64,000 nt of DNA from Amaranthus tricolor (taxonomy: Eukaryota > Streptophyta > Magnoliopsida > Caryophyllales > Amaranthaceae): positions 15,696,987-15,760,986 of the forward strand of contig NC_080057.1 in assembly GCF_026212465.1 (NCBI RefSeq), given 5' to 3'. The position numbers and the translations under genes are program-made. Numbering within the stretch: the stretch's first letter is position 1; every line of letters begins with the position of its first letter. Shown here in pieces: positions 13,050 through 25,111 of this stretch. Below the pieces are notes generated by a model. It saw only the letters and a program-made list of their open reading frames with translations. It had not been told where the DNA came from and did no database searches.

Positions 13050-14482
13050 TTTCACCTAGTTTGATAGTCATATTATTATTGAAATCCCAAAATGACCCTG
13101 GGTGTTATCTGTCATGTTATGCAATCATCTAAGCTTTTACCCAGTTTGAAAGTCATATGATTGTTGAAGTCTCATAATGATTGGTTTTCGACAATTTTCT
13201 CTAAGTATTTATCTTAATTTCAAAACTTTCACCTAGTTAATTTGAAAGTGGGATATTTGCGAGTATTACCTAGCTTGATAACTCAAACTCTCAGTAAGCC
13301 CCAAAACGAGTGACTTTGGGCGTTATTTGTCAAAGCATTCATACCAAGTATCACCTAGATTGATAACTCGATCACTTATTAAGCGGACTAATGTTCGATC
13401 CGAATATTCATCAAATCTTTCAAAGGATTCACCTAGTATGATTCTTTGTCTTGGGGTGATTGATAGTTGGGCAAAACGAACCTATCTTTGATCCGAATAT
13501 TCATCAATTCTTTCGAAGGATTCACCTAACATGATTCCTTATCTAAGTCTCGTGTGATTGACGGTTGGACAAAGCAGACCTATGTCTAATCGAATATTCA
13601 TCAATTCTTTCGAATGATTCACCTAGTTTGATTTCTTATCATGAAGTCTCAGGTCATTGACTGATGGGTCATATCATCATATCAGGCTCAAATGTCAAAT
13701 CATCATATTTGACTCAAATGCAAAATCATCATAACAGGCTCCAAGGGTCGAATCATCAAAAGTGGCCTAAAGGAAAAATATTTATAATTCATGTGGCTTC
13801 CACCAAGCATGGGCCCACGAGGCAAGAGTTCGAAGATTATCTTATTTGGACCTAATTGTAGGGTTTCTTCCAAACATCTAATTAATTTGCATCACGTACT
13901 TGTATGATTGTTTTCTGCATAAAGATAGATGCCCTCACTATATTAAATTCCCTCCTCAATCACTCTTCATGCGTGGGGCTAATTTTATGCGGTCAAATAA
14001 GCCCATAAGTCATTTAGTCAAACCTTAATTAAAACTAAAACCCTTACGACCCACCTTTGTCCACTACTATCACTACTCTTAGTCACTACCTTAACTAACT
14101 ACCCATTTACTCCATACAATAACCCAACTTTCCCGCTATCTAAGGGACAACCCCTAATCCTAGAAAAGACTGTTATAAATAACCCTTAGATCTACAGAAA
14201 CAGGGTATGCAATTTTTTATCAAAATACTTTCTTCCTAATTAATCTTCTTATCATCGTTTCCGGACTAACTTAAGCGTTGGAGAGGCTTTCCGGGAAGTC
14301 ACCCTCGGATTAGTTTTCCCTTGTAGTTGCAGGGCATGGAATTCATATCTTGGAATAATCATATCAACCTATATTTGGGATTATTATTATCATTCAATCC
14401 TTTGGTCAGGTATCATATTTTTTCTCACCTTGTATATATATTTCAAATCTCGTACCAAAACAGTTTGGCGCTGTCTGTGAGG
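13050..14482 (+). mobile_element. Probable Tat-like gypsy LTR remnant with PBS
   Basis: The right side reads ACCAAAACA, then TTTGGCGCTGTCTGTGAGG at about 14464-14482. This resembles the primer-binding site that follows the 5' LTR in Tat-lineage gypsy elements (TTTGGCGCCGTCTGTGG type). Upstream, AGGCTTTCCGGGAAGTCACC is typical of LTR ends of that group. The left part holds ~95 bp tandem repeats (13100-13660). The body of the element is absent after 14490. The left border is uncertain. Confidence 0.5.
13060..13660. repeat. Tandem repeats of about 95 bp with a CACCTAGTTTGAT core
   Basis: The word CACCTAG(T/A)TTGAT recurs about eight times. The last three units are clear: CGAATATTCATCAA starts at 13401, 13494 and 13591 (periods 93 and 97). 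Earlier units are more diverged. A short run of 25-30 bp units with ATCATCATA and CAGGCTC follows at 13670-13770. Confidence 0.65.
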
Positions 14483-14900
14483 ATTAAAAACATAACAGTC
14501 ATGTATATCATTTTTTATATACTAGTTGTAGCACGCGGTCCCCCAAGTTACATTTTTAAATTTTATAATGTTATTTTATACACTTTTATTAACAATAATA
14601 CGAGTAAAAATATTGAAATGTCAATGTGTTGCAAAGGTGTGAAAGATTCTAGGGATGTAGGTGTATGTTGGGGTGTTCATGTGCAGTTGATGTGTCATTG
14701 TTGTACAGAGCTTGTGCGATATTGGTGATTTGAGGTTGTGTTGATGGTTTAATGGTCCACAAAATTATGCTTTTTGTTCACGTAGCATGTTTGCATGAGA
14801 CGAGGACTTGTATAAATGAAAGCAGTAATTATGATACATCCTGCATGAATCCTTGTCTAATTACTTAGTAACTAAATATTTATGTTTTGTGTGCTTTCAG
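14483..14900. other. Unassigned DNA between LTR remnant and exon-like fragment
   Basis: An open frame at 14327-14728 starts inside the LTR end and resembles no protein family I know. The word ACTAGTTGTAGCACGCGG near 14521 recalls ends of some non-autonomous elements but no partner end was found. Confidence 0.3.
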
Positions 14901-14992
14901 TAAAGCGTTAGCAGATGCTTTCTCGTCTGTTGGTGTTGCTACGATTGATGAGGAAATTGTTGTCAAGTGGCCGAAACCTATTACTTGTAAAT
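14901..14992 (+). pseudogene. Exon-like fragment of an unidentified gene
   Basis: A 92 bp open segment is preceded by a good 3' splice site (TGTGTGCTTTCAG) and followed by GTAAGA. In the phase-1 frame it encodes KALADAFSSVGVATIDEE and then IVVKWPKPITCK. The composition looks protein-coding against its AT-rich surroundings. I do not recognise the family. No neighbouring exons were identified, so it may be a captured or relic exon. Confidence 0.35.
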
Positions 14993-16950
14993 GTAAGATA
15001 CTATTCCCAAAAAAGGAAAAAAAGGTTTTGAGACGGACAATATATTAGCAATATATATAAACTATTGTCTAAGTTAAATATAATTAATTAGTGGCTTTAC
15101 CATAATAAATATCACTATAAGTATGTTACTCTAAGTATAATTAATTAATGTGTTTACCCTAATAAATATTATTTAGTTTTTTTAACAATATAAATAACCT
15201 CTAATAAATTAAGACTACAATTAAGCATTCATTAAATATTTTCCTAGGTAATTGTTAATTACTTGAAAACTTTCCTAGTTAATTGTTAATTACATGGGTT
15301 GTCTTATTAAATTAGTACTATCACTATTTTATTACTTCCTTAAATCCACAATTACTACTAAATAACAAACATTCAATACTCTACAATTAACACTAAAAGT
15401 TTGTTCATGTAAATCCACTCGTAGAACAGAAAAGCAATTTTCTTCATGTAAAGCCAAATTTAGAAGAGAAATGACACCGACAAGATTTGATCTGGTTTTG
15501 CTTTGTCAAAAATGTAATAAGCAATTAATCACTTTCTAAAACATTTATGCAATCATATGACATCATTGTGCTTATTAAGATATAATTAGAGTACAAAAAA
15601 GAGAATAAATTATCCATGTAAATGAGAGGATACTTGTGCTTATTAAGAAATAATTAGAGAAGAAATGATCCTTTAACTTTACTCCTTCACTCTTGCTCCT
15701 ATTAGTATGTATATAAACCCTTTGAATTCTTCCCACTTTTTTTTTGGAGAACAAAGTAATAGTATTGACCAATAAAATCAGTCTAGTTCACAATTCAAAC
15801 ATTAAACAATAATTCACAAAGGTACTTTTAGAAACAATCTGAAACTAATTTAAACAGAAAACCTATATTTTCTAACAGTTGTTATAGCTAATAATATAAC
15901 CTCTACATATTGCAAGTGTCGACAAATATATAGTTGATGTCATATAGTAGATATAGTAATTTAAACACCACGACAGGATCCTAACATTTTTCTCTATTCA
16001 CCAAAGTATGGGGTTGCATAAAGTTTAACCTAAACCACAAACCACAAACCACATTGTACTAAACAACAATTTAGGGATTATATCAGCTATCGATGACCCA
16101 GCTACAATGCATAACTTTTCAAGCCGACCATTCACAAGCCCTAGAATAGCAAATTTAAATGTCTAAGACAACTATTAAATTAATAATTAGAGAGTGGAAA
16201 TTTGGAATAAAAAGCCTAACAAAAAATCATGAAGCCCAAGCAAAATCAAATAGCAAACTACATGTATATGCAAGTATTATGTATTACAAATCCACAGAGC
16301 AAAATCCTCATCATTCAAATCGAGCATTGACCTCTGTCAAGCAATGAGCATGCATCAAAGTTCTCTTTTTATGCCTCTTGGTTTTATATTTTTAAGTTAA
16401 TTGAAGTAGAAACCAATAAACACATTTGACATTTCATGTTCAAAGTATGGTTGTTGGATATTTCAAACTAAATAAAAAAAATAGATATCTTAGGAATAAA
16501 AATACCTAAACCGTGTTATTCTCAAATTTTTTATTTATGATTTCATAATTGAAATCCATAATTTAAAATGAAATAATTATTCTCAAACACTACATAAGAG
16601 AACTCTTGCCAATTATACAAGAATTAATGTAAGTTTATTGGATAAGAACCAATGCACGGTCAAGAAAACTACTCTAGTTTATATCAGTTGAGAATTTATG
16701 CACACCTCAAATAAGAAATGTCGAGAGATCACCAAACCTTAAACTGAACTGAAACATTTGAGTCAAAATTTAATCTGTGACCCAAATGAACACCTCCAGT
16801 TGCAAATATTTCATAACAGAGCAAATAAATGAAGTAGAAAAATAAATAAATACCATATTTCTTGATTATAATCTTTTAGTAAATTTTCAGAGTATGTGTT
16901 TGAAATATGAGGAAAAAAAAGCATTACAACCAAATCAGCAGAATAAGAAG
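14993..16950. other. AT-rich intergenic DNA with short local duplications
   Basis: Small tandem duplications are visible: TATAATTAATTA..TACC..AATAAATAT twice near 15079 and 15137; TTTCCTAG.TAATTGTTAATTAC twice at 15240-15296; TTGTGCTTATTAAGA twice near 15568 and 15632. No convincing gene. Confidence 0.45.
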
Positions 16951-17121
16951 TTACCAAAGTGTTCCTTCTGGGCTGATTTTAGAACAACAAAAAACTATTA
17001 GTATGAAGTGAATGAGAAAACAAAAGCAGGCTATATATGTTTCATTTTTCCCACTTACCACATTGTAGCATGCCCCTTCAGCCTCAAGATAGGATGGCTA
17101 ACAAAGTACACATAAATCACC
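16951..17121 (-). pseudogene. Two exon-like segments, possible 3' end of an unidentified gene
   Basis: On the minus strand, GCTTTGCAG at 17130-17122 precedes a 63 bp segment (17121-17059) ending at GTAAGT. A second segment (16972-16951) follows CTAAAATCAG and ends in TAA. The phases join: VIYVYFVSHPILRLKG, then HATM-CPEGTLW and a stop. Below 16951 the DNA is T-rich like a 3' UTR. The product is not recognised and upstream exons were not found, so this may be a relic. Confidence 0.3.
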
Positions 17122-17799
17122 CTGCAAAGCCTACCCAGTCAAACATGCTACTCAAGAACACCATTAAAACATGAAAATTCAAGTTTCAAAAAATCCAAAT
17201 AGTTCAAAGAACAAAATTCAAATGACTTTAATAATAGAATTAAAAACAAAAATAACTATTAAAACTCATACTTTAAATAGAAAAAGAAATCTGAACAATC
17301 AAAATCAAAATGAAAACAAAAGTCAAAACCGACAACAACATCAAAGTAGGGCATGAAAACGTATTGAAGACTTTACATGCTCAACCATAAAACGTAGCTA
17401 GATTGTTCATGTTGCTAATTGATGCTTGGTTTGAGTGCAAAGGTGTGTGCAATTGTTTTTGCTATGCAACCTCAACACATCCTACATATTGTTAGCACAC
17501 CGATATTAATTAAAACATAACATCAATAAGCTTGTAATGTGTCTAATTCCAATCCAGAGATTGTCTACAACATTTGAAAGCCATAATAAATCTAGAGATT
17601 ATCTCAGCATTAATCAGAAAAAAATCCATTTTAAAAGATGGAAATTAATAATAAAAAGTATCTATATAAACAAAGAAAAAGAGGAAATTGATAAGATAAA
17701 CAAAATTAATACAAAAGAGACAAACTTTAAGAGATTGGAATGAAAAAATAACAGTACCAATTTGTTTCTTGATGACAGAACATGGCTGCAATTAGGGTT
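17122..17799. other. AT-rich DNA, no recognised feature
   Basis: Lysine- and asparagine-rich small frames here are what random A-rich DNA gives. Nothing else seen. Confidence 0.45.
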
Positions 17800-17928
17800 C
17801 TTGATCTTTCTCGAGTCGAGGGATTCTTTAGTCGCGCTTTCTTTTATGGGTATGAGTTGCTGCATTTCTTCTCTTCTCAGACCCTGATCTTAGCTTTCTG
17901 TGGATGAGATACACTGCTATGATGATGC
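17800..17928 (+). repeat. SINE-like dispersed repeat, copy 2
   Basis: The segment runs TTCTTGATCTTTCTCGAGTC, TTAGTCGCGCTTTC, ATGGGTATGAGTTGCTGC, CTCAGACCCTG and ends GATACACTGCTATGATGATG. It matches the minus-strand copy at 5639-5790 word for word in order, with substitutions. Confidence 0.5.
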
Positions 17929-18355
17929 AATTGTTTAAAGTGCTAAAATCTTATTTCTTTTGTTCTTCCTCCCTTTGATCACACATTATATTTGATTGTT
18001 TATAACATTATAAGTATAGTAAAGTTTAGGATATAGAGACTAAATCTTAATAGGATTATTATTTAACAATGAAAATGTACAGTTTTCAATTGAATACCAG
18101 TAAACCCAGCAACGTCAGACAAATGGACAGGTTACTAGACAGTCAAGGCAGACTGGCAGACCCAGTTTGGTACTTTTTCCCTTTACTTGTACCCAAACAT
18201 CTTTTTACGACAGTTTAATGCGTTTGTTGGGTTGCTTATATCTAGAATTATACTCAAATAAAAATTATAATAGCCGTAATATGTAAAGTACCATCAAATG
18301 ATGTATAGTGTAAAAAATAATTTGGGTGCAACTAAAAATCGGAGGAGGTATAACA
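17929..18355. other. Intergenic DNA, no recognised feature
   Basis: AT-rich and without supported genes or bounded repeats. Confidence 0.4.
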
Positions 18356-18615
18356 TACTTCCTGTGTTCTATATCACTTGCACAAAAACAACTTTTACAC
18401 TATTCATCATGCTATGGTAATTATATATTTCGGCTATTATACGAGAAAAACATAGTTATATGAGATTTTATTTTATTCGTCTCGTCGCATATTTTCATAA
18501 TATCAAATTTTTATAATTTTTTTGTTATATATAAATTTAGATATAAACGAATTGACATACACATTAGATTGCTCTAAAATGTGTTTGGTGCAAATATCTT
18601 AAAAAGCAGGAAGTA
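18356..18615. mobile_element. Stowaway-like MITE
   Basis: TA-flanked element with inverted ends: left CTTCCTGTGTTCTATATCAC, right end inverse CTTCCTGCTTTTTAAGATAT. About 255 bp, interior related to the copy at 1406-1640 (AAATTTTTATAATTTTTTTG in inverse orientation). Confidence 0.7.
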
Positions 18616-19202
18616 TTAACATGAAGGTAATGCAGTTCTATCAATGTTTTAAGATTTCGAAGGCATATCAGCATATGTGTTCACGTTTTACATCTTGAAT
18701 CACACAACAGCCTCGCAATTCATGTTCATTTCCAACAAACTTCATTTCTTTTCATAAAAACTCATCAATTTAACACCTTTAATCCTCTAAAAAAAACCTC
18801 ATTTTTGTGGTGATTAATAGTATCAAAACTCTAGTGAGAAAACTGTAACCAAATCTCTCAGTTTAATTTATTGTTAAAAAAACAAAAGATTTAACTTTTA
18901 ATTATCCTTATTATTACTTTGAATTGAATGGATTAGTAGTTGTCATCTTAGGCGTGATTTCAATGTCTTTATTGTTGAGAAAATAATCGTCATCATGAAT
19001 CACCATGATTTTGATTGGCGGGTTTCTCACCTTTTCTTGATTTTGAAGCTACATAAGGGAAAACAGATTGCATTTTTTGAACTATAATTGATTAAATTAA
19101 ATTTAAATTAGGTGAAAATCGCGTTCTCTCTCCCTTATGGCATGTGGGTTTGGCAATGTTTGGTAGCGGAAGTTTCTGAATTTGTAGTGGTCATAATCAC
19201 AC
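18616..19202. other. Upstream region of the UXS gene
   Basis: No gene or bounded repeat; the DNA leads into the TATA box at 19203. GCGTTCTCTCTCCCTTATGG at 19121-19140 is the only less AT-rich patch. Confidence 0.4.
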
Positions 19203-19209
19203 TATAAAT
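19203..19209 (+). promoter_or_regulatory. Candidate TATA box of the UXS gene
   Basis: TATAAAT in CACTATAAATATACGG lies about 290 bp upstream of the start codon. A pyrimidine-rich leader follows, and a 3' splice site TATGTTAG at 19462 suggests a 5' UTR intron ending just before the coding exon. The 5' UTR donor was not resolved. Confidence 0.45.
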
Positions 19210-19493
19210 ATACGGCAATATTTTGATCTCTTTAATTTTAAATATCACAAACCAAATTAGGGATTTATATTCTTCTTTCAGTCTTAACTATACTTTCTGT
19301 GCTTTGCTCTTTCTATTTGATCTGTTAAAAGTTTCCCCAATTTTGATTTCAATTATAGAGTATGGAGCTACTGTCTTATTTTATTTTGGGTTTTATGTGG
19401 GTTCTTCTGGACCCCACTAATTAATGGAAAGACATTGATGGTGCTTTTTGTATGTATGTTAGGTATAAATTGTTCAAGTTGAAGGTCTGAAAG

Positions 19494-22400
19494 ATGGGAT
19501 CTAATGGAGATAGTCAATCAGCAACCAAGCAACCTCCTGCACCATCTCCTTTGAGAAATTCTAAATTTTATCAGGTAATTTTACAATTTGTAAGCTTTTT
19601 TTAGTTTTTTAATGCAGTTAGTGCAAAATGTTTTGATGGGTAAATTTTAAAATGAACAATAAAATGTGGGCATCTTTGATTTGGTTGAAAAAGTGGGGAT
19701 CTTTAGTGGGTTGATGTTCAAATGGTCATAGAGATTGTGATTGTGCAACAATGTAGACCATTAAGCGATTCAGGTTGGGTGTTGGTTGTGTTGTGCTTTG
19801 TTGATTGGGTCCATTATGATAGGGAAGATGTAAAATGAAGCTGAAATAGTTTTAGTTCACAGGAAAGATGATCAAAATTATTGTTCATATGGTTAGAAGC
19901 ATCGCATCTGCCGCGTTGTAAAGATTTTAAAAACAAATGAATTGATAATACGTGCGTTGTAAAGGTGTAAAAACACCGTGTTTTGGGCCTAATCAAGAGA
20001 TATCTTACGATTTGGCTGATATTTAGGCGTTATAATAACCGTATTACTCCATTTTCACTCATCATCGTTAATCGTTATATTACCACAATCGCGACCGTTA
20101 TCGCAATTTTACACTATGGTTGGAAGTCTTAAGGGATAGTGCTGATATTGAAACAATTTAGGTCTGTAAAGTTTCAATTTGCTAATGAATAAGGAACTTT
20201 GGTGGTTGCCACAATGTTTTGGTTGAAAAAGGATTTTTGACTGTTTTTTTGGACTAATTTACTCTCATTTCTGCTGGTGGCAGTCAAATATGAGAATTTT
20301 GGTAACTGGAGGAGCAGGGTTTATTGGCTCCCACTTGGTTGACAGATTGATGGAAAATGAAAAGAATGAGGTAAGCATTGTTTTCTTTATTTGTTAGTTT
20401 TCTAGTTTTTAGTAATCGATCAAAGGAAATTTATGTATGCCAATTGCCAAGAGAGGGATGCCTTTAGAGGAAAGAACTCGTTATGTCTCACTTGTTTAAA
20501 TGAATTTGATTTATTACAGGTTATTGTCGTTGATAACTACTTTACTGGTTCAAAAGACAACCTTAAGAAATGGATTGGACACCCGAGATTTGAATTTATC
20601 CGTCATGGTATTAATCTTTCAAAAATCTCTCATTGTCTCTTTAATCATGTCGTAATTATGGATTTATAATGTTTTCAACTCCAAGCACCGTATTATTTGG
20701 CTGTTGTGAACTTGAAATATGGCTTAAATTGTTGATGTACTTACACTCATGGAGTTAAATAAGTTTTGTGAAACACTTAAAGCATTTTGAATGATCCAAA
20801 TGACAATTACTCAGTTTGATAGGAATCTTACATATGCTCCGCAGTCCGGATGATACAATTGGTAATCTTAGGACAAATTAACTCTCATTTTCATTTTTTT
20901 TTTTTTTTTTTTTTTTACCTTCATGGCTCCTTATATAGATGCATATTTGAAATTGTGTTTAGTTTACTTAAAGTTTGTGGAAGAAACAAGTATGATTAAC
21001 AATAATTTTTATTTTTTAAACATTTCCACTTCTTTGCTTAATTCATGGATGTACTTGGTCTTGTGCTTTTTCGATGGATGTGGAAGTGGGAAGCTAGACA
21101 TGATGTAATGTTTTTCAGGTTAGAAAGCTTACATTTTGTGTGTTTCATTTGCAGATGTCACCGAACCGTTGCTGGTGGAGGTTGATCAGATATATCACCT
21201 TGCATGCCCTGCATCACCTATTTTTTACAAGCACAACCCTGTAAAGGTGAGTTATGAATTTCTCATCTCTCAAGATGGAGCATGAATATTGTTTTGGAAT
21301 ATCGGTTGAATTTCCATGTCCCCCATGTAGCATGTGATTCTTGAATAACCCAGGTTCAAATCATACCATATCATAACTCCAGAGTACAAAGATGAAATTA
21401 CATACTGGAAGTTCAGTGTCGCCAAGTAATGAATTTACAGTTAATTTGTCCTCCGAAATCTCTCTGACACTTGTGAATCGGATTGGACTTGTTAGTTGTT
21501 ACAATCTCAGGGTCCTAACATGCTTAGTTTTAGAAACACGCCTTGCTTTGCACCTCGTGTGCCTCGAGCTCAGACTCAACTGAAAACACCTTGGTCAGAT
21601 GAGTTTTCCAGCTAGGTTCAGAATGCACGCACCAGCTAGTTACTTTCCTCAAATATTTAAAATTGTCGTTTGGCAGAAATGTAAATCTTAATGACCGTTT
21701 AGTGAATGGGAGTTTAGAAACCTATGTTTGGAGGTCTGAAGATTGCTCACTACAACTTGTTTAAGATTTATCAAACAGTCATCTTATGTGTACTTTTGAA
21801 ACTTAACAGACAATCAAGACAAATGTAATGGGTACACTAAACATGCTAGGACTTGCCAAGCGTGTTGGAGCTAGGTTTCTGAACTTCTCCTTGTATTTTT
21901 GCTCTATCACTGTGGTTCTTGTTTATTACTAGTTTGGCAATAACCTTTTGATTCCATACTTTCCACAGGATCTTGCTTACTTCTACATCAGAAGTGTACG
22001 GTGATCCTCTTGTGCATCCTCAACCCGAAACCTACTGGGGAAATGTTAACCCTATCGGTAACTGCTCGTATTTGATTATTTCTTAACTTTTTCCTTTGTC
22101 TTTGGTGTTTGTTATATGCTACATACAGAATCAAATGTGCAGTAAATCATTTTTTGGTAACAGGAGTTAGGAGTTGTTATGATGAAGGAAAACGTGTTGC
22201 TGAAACTTTGATGTTTGATTATCACAGGCAGCACGGAATTGGTATGCATGTTAGGCTGTTACCTTTCTTGAATTGGCACTTTTTAGAAACACCCAGATTA
22301 CAAAATCTTTCCTTTGTATGTTCAAACAGAGATCCGCGTAGCCCGTATCTTTAATACCTATGGACCTCGTATGAATATTGATGATGGCCGTGTTGTTAGC

Positions 22401-23145
22401 AACTTCATTGCTCAGGCACTTCGGTAAGCTCCTGTAATTTTGCTGTCAGGATGACTCTGGATTCTGGAGTATGTATAAATATTCTTGGTTGATGCTGATT
22501 AATGACTTTATCTTGTCTTGTGCAGAGAAGAACCATTGACAGTACAGGCACCTGGAATTCAAACTCGAAGTTTCTGTTATGTTTCTGACATGGTCCGCTG
22601 TTGGTTTTCTTTAGAATATTGAATCTCAAGCTTATGCCATTTTGGTCTTAGAATGATGGAAAACATTTTTATGGATTATGTTGTGTTATATTTCAGGTTG
22701 ATGGTCTGATTAGACTTATGGAAGGAGGGCACACTGGGCCTATCAACATCGGAAATCCTGGTAAGGATATTTGCTTCATTCTTTCTTCTTTGCTTATATA
22801 CGATACACCATTGCCTGATCGTTTCCTCTCGTTTAGGTGAATTCACCATGCTTGAACTTGCTGAAACTGTTCAAGAGGTAAGTTGCATTTTTGCTAGTAT
22901 AGCTTTGCTCTCATTGATTATGAGACATTTTACGCTCATTTTTCGTATCCATATTCTGCAGTTGATCAATCCAAAGGTGAAGATTATAACAGTGGGAGAA
23001 TACACCTGATGACCCAAGACAAAGAAAACCCGATATATCAAAGGCCAGAGAACTCCTCGGTTGGGAGCCAAAAGTGAAGCTGAGAGAAGGACTTCCTCTC
23101 ATGGAAGAAGATTTCCGTCTGAGGCTCGGGGTTCCTAAGAACTAA
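19494..23145 (+). CDS. UXS: UDP-glucuronic acid decarboxylase (UDP-xylose synthase), cytosolic type, frameshifted in last exon
   Basis: This NAD-dependent short-chain dehydrogenase/reductase converts UDP-glucuronate to UDP-xylose for xylan, xyloglucan and pectin synthesis. Twelve exons: 19494-19574, 20284-20370, 20520-20607, 21155-21246, 21810-21874, 21969-22057, 22164-22241, 22330-22423, 22526-22592, 22697-22760, 22837-22877, 22962-23145, all with GT..AG borders. Residues 36-42 form the Rossmann GGAGFIG loop; TSTSEVYG is at 142-149; Y173 and K177 form the YxxxK pair. There is no N-terminal membrane anchor, so it is the soluble form. With the family frame the product would be about 342 residues, the usual size. 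In this sequence an extra G in the run 22994-22996 shifts exon 12, giving TGA at 23007-23009 after 297 residues. Downstream codons remain well conserved, ending [13 protein letters not shown]. Either a sequencing error or a recent null allele. It converges on histone H4. Confidence 0.93.
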
Positions 23146-23687
23146 AATTTTTAGATTCTTGTTTTCAAGTTGCTACAGAAAAGAGTGGTTTGTGATGTTA
23201 CCGAAAAGTTGTAGATTTTGCTTGATCCTTCTGATTTTGTAGGCATTGTCTGGTTGCTCTTTCTATTAATCTTCCTACAGTTATCATCAATGTAAAATTG
23301 AATTTTCCAGTTGCAAGAAAACATACCTCATTCCTCACTCCATTGAAACAGTACCTCCATGTACATTCAAGAAAATATTCAAATACTGATTAATCGATTA
23401 AATCATCAAGCTCAAAAACTGAAAGGCGTAATAATAATATCAAGAATGCGTCAAAACATATCAAGAAAACAGAAGACGATTCTAAAAACAAACACAAGCT
23501 TGATTGAATTGGGATATTCATTTAATTCGTCCATAGACCATCAATTACATTTTGAAAGCCTAAATTAAGATAACGAAACATACTAAGACAACTTAATCTC
23601 GATCTACAACAATCTAAACAAGGCCTAACACTTACAACATACCAGAATCAGAACTATCATCCCAGAAAACCTAAATCCCCAAACTGA
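23146..23687. other. Shared 3' region between UXS and histone H4
   Basis: The 540 bp between the two convergent stop codons would hold both 3' UTRs. No repeat or further gene is evident. Confidence 0.55.
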
Positions 23688-24002
<315 letters not shown>

Positions 24003-24107
24003 TTATTTTATCAGAGACAAAGAAAACTAGAATTTCTAGAGAGAAAAATTTTATGATTGAGAAGAAAGGAGAATGACTAATGATGATATGGGAGAGATGA
24101 GGGAAGG

Positions 24108-24117
24108 TTTATATATA
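24108..24117 (-). promoter_or_regulatory. H4: TATA box of histone H4
   Basis: On the minus strand TATATATAAA lies about 110 bp upstream of the start codon, preceded by the less AT-rich DNA expected of a histone promoter (24120-24320). I did not find an exact CGCGGATC histone octamer. Confidence 0.6.
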
Positions 24118-24259
24118 GGGGGCGGCTTTTCGGGTGTTAGAGATGTTTGGTGTCGAGATTTGTTGAATCGGACGGCTCACAGAATTTATCCGTGCGTGAA
24201 TATTAGATTGGATGTGGAGCGTCGATTAGAGTTAATCGACGATGTGGGATTAAGCTGAG

Positions 24260-25111
24260 TGTATCATGCGGATTAAGGTGGGTAGCTTGTGCTTTTTAAC
24301 TTTAGATGTGGCGCGGGTCTGGGAAAACACGGCGAAAAAGTTTTTGAACTGGATTTTGATTTTTTAAATGCTACGGTAAGAGTGTTCAAAAGTATCTGAA
24401 TTATTCGATTTGGAAAATTCGGTATATGTTTTAAAAGCCGTATAGTTATTTGGTTTTGAATATTGGATAATTTAGACTGGGTATTTGATTTTAAAAATCG
24501 GATATCGAATAAAGGATAAAGGATCAGAATATTGGCAAAATCCGGTGAGTGTGAGACGTCAGAACTTTAACTTTAAAACATTTAAACTAACATAATTAAA
24601 ATGTCTTATTCTTTTATAAATAAAAATGTCTTCTTACTTTAGGCACATCACCTATCCATCATGCATTACATATCAAATGGCTTGCCATAACATGTAGAAA
24701 ACAAAACACAAAATATGAGCTACAATTCTGTGAATGGTTACTCTAACGTGTCAAACTATTTATACTTTGAAAATATTTGATCTTAAAATAATGATTTTTT
24801 TTTTGTTATTTGTAAACCACAAATCGTAAATATTTATATATTTAATATAAATCAAAATATACTCATATGGTATAAAACTCTTGAAATGTCACACACACTC
24901 TATAAATCAATTCACAATGTACATTTATTTAATGTCACCAAAATAATACAATCCCTTTCATGGACTCCTACCAAAAGCTTGATCCACCAGACACCTTAAA
25001 GAGGTAATTTGCTTTGTAGATCACCAAATTGACACTATGAAGATAAAGTTGCAACAATCAAAGAAGTCGCTCAAAAACTTTATATGAGTAGAAGGCGTTC
25101 ATGCACTTTTC
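24260..25111. other. Intergenic DNA with an LTR-like repeat fragment
   Basis: At about 24541-24770 the words GAGACGTCAGAACTTTAA, CATGCATTACAT, GGCTTGCCATAACATG and ATATGAGCTACAATT run in the same order as in 33775-33970. This marks two diverged copies of one dispersed repeat, probably from an LTR. No gene was found. Confidence 0.45.

Noticed and set aside
13050..13660. Regularly spaced ~95 bp repeats as a CRISPR-like array
   Set aside because: The whole unit repeats, with no unique spacers, and the DNA is a plant nuclear LTR remnant.
17662..17865. 67-residue minus-strand frame
   Set aside because: It runs antisense through the SINE-like repeat and a T-rich stretch.
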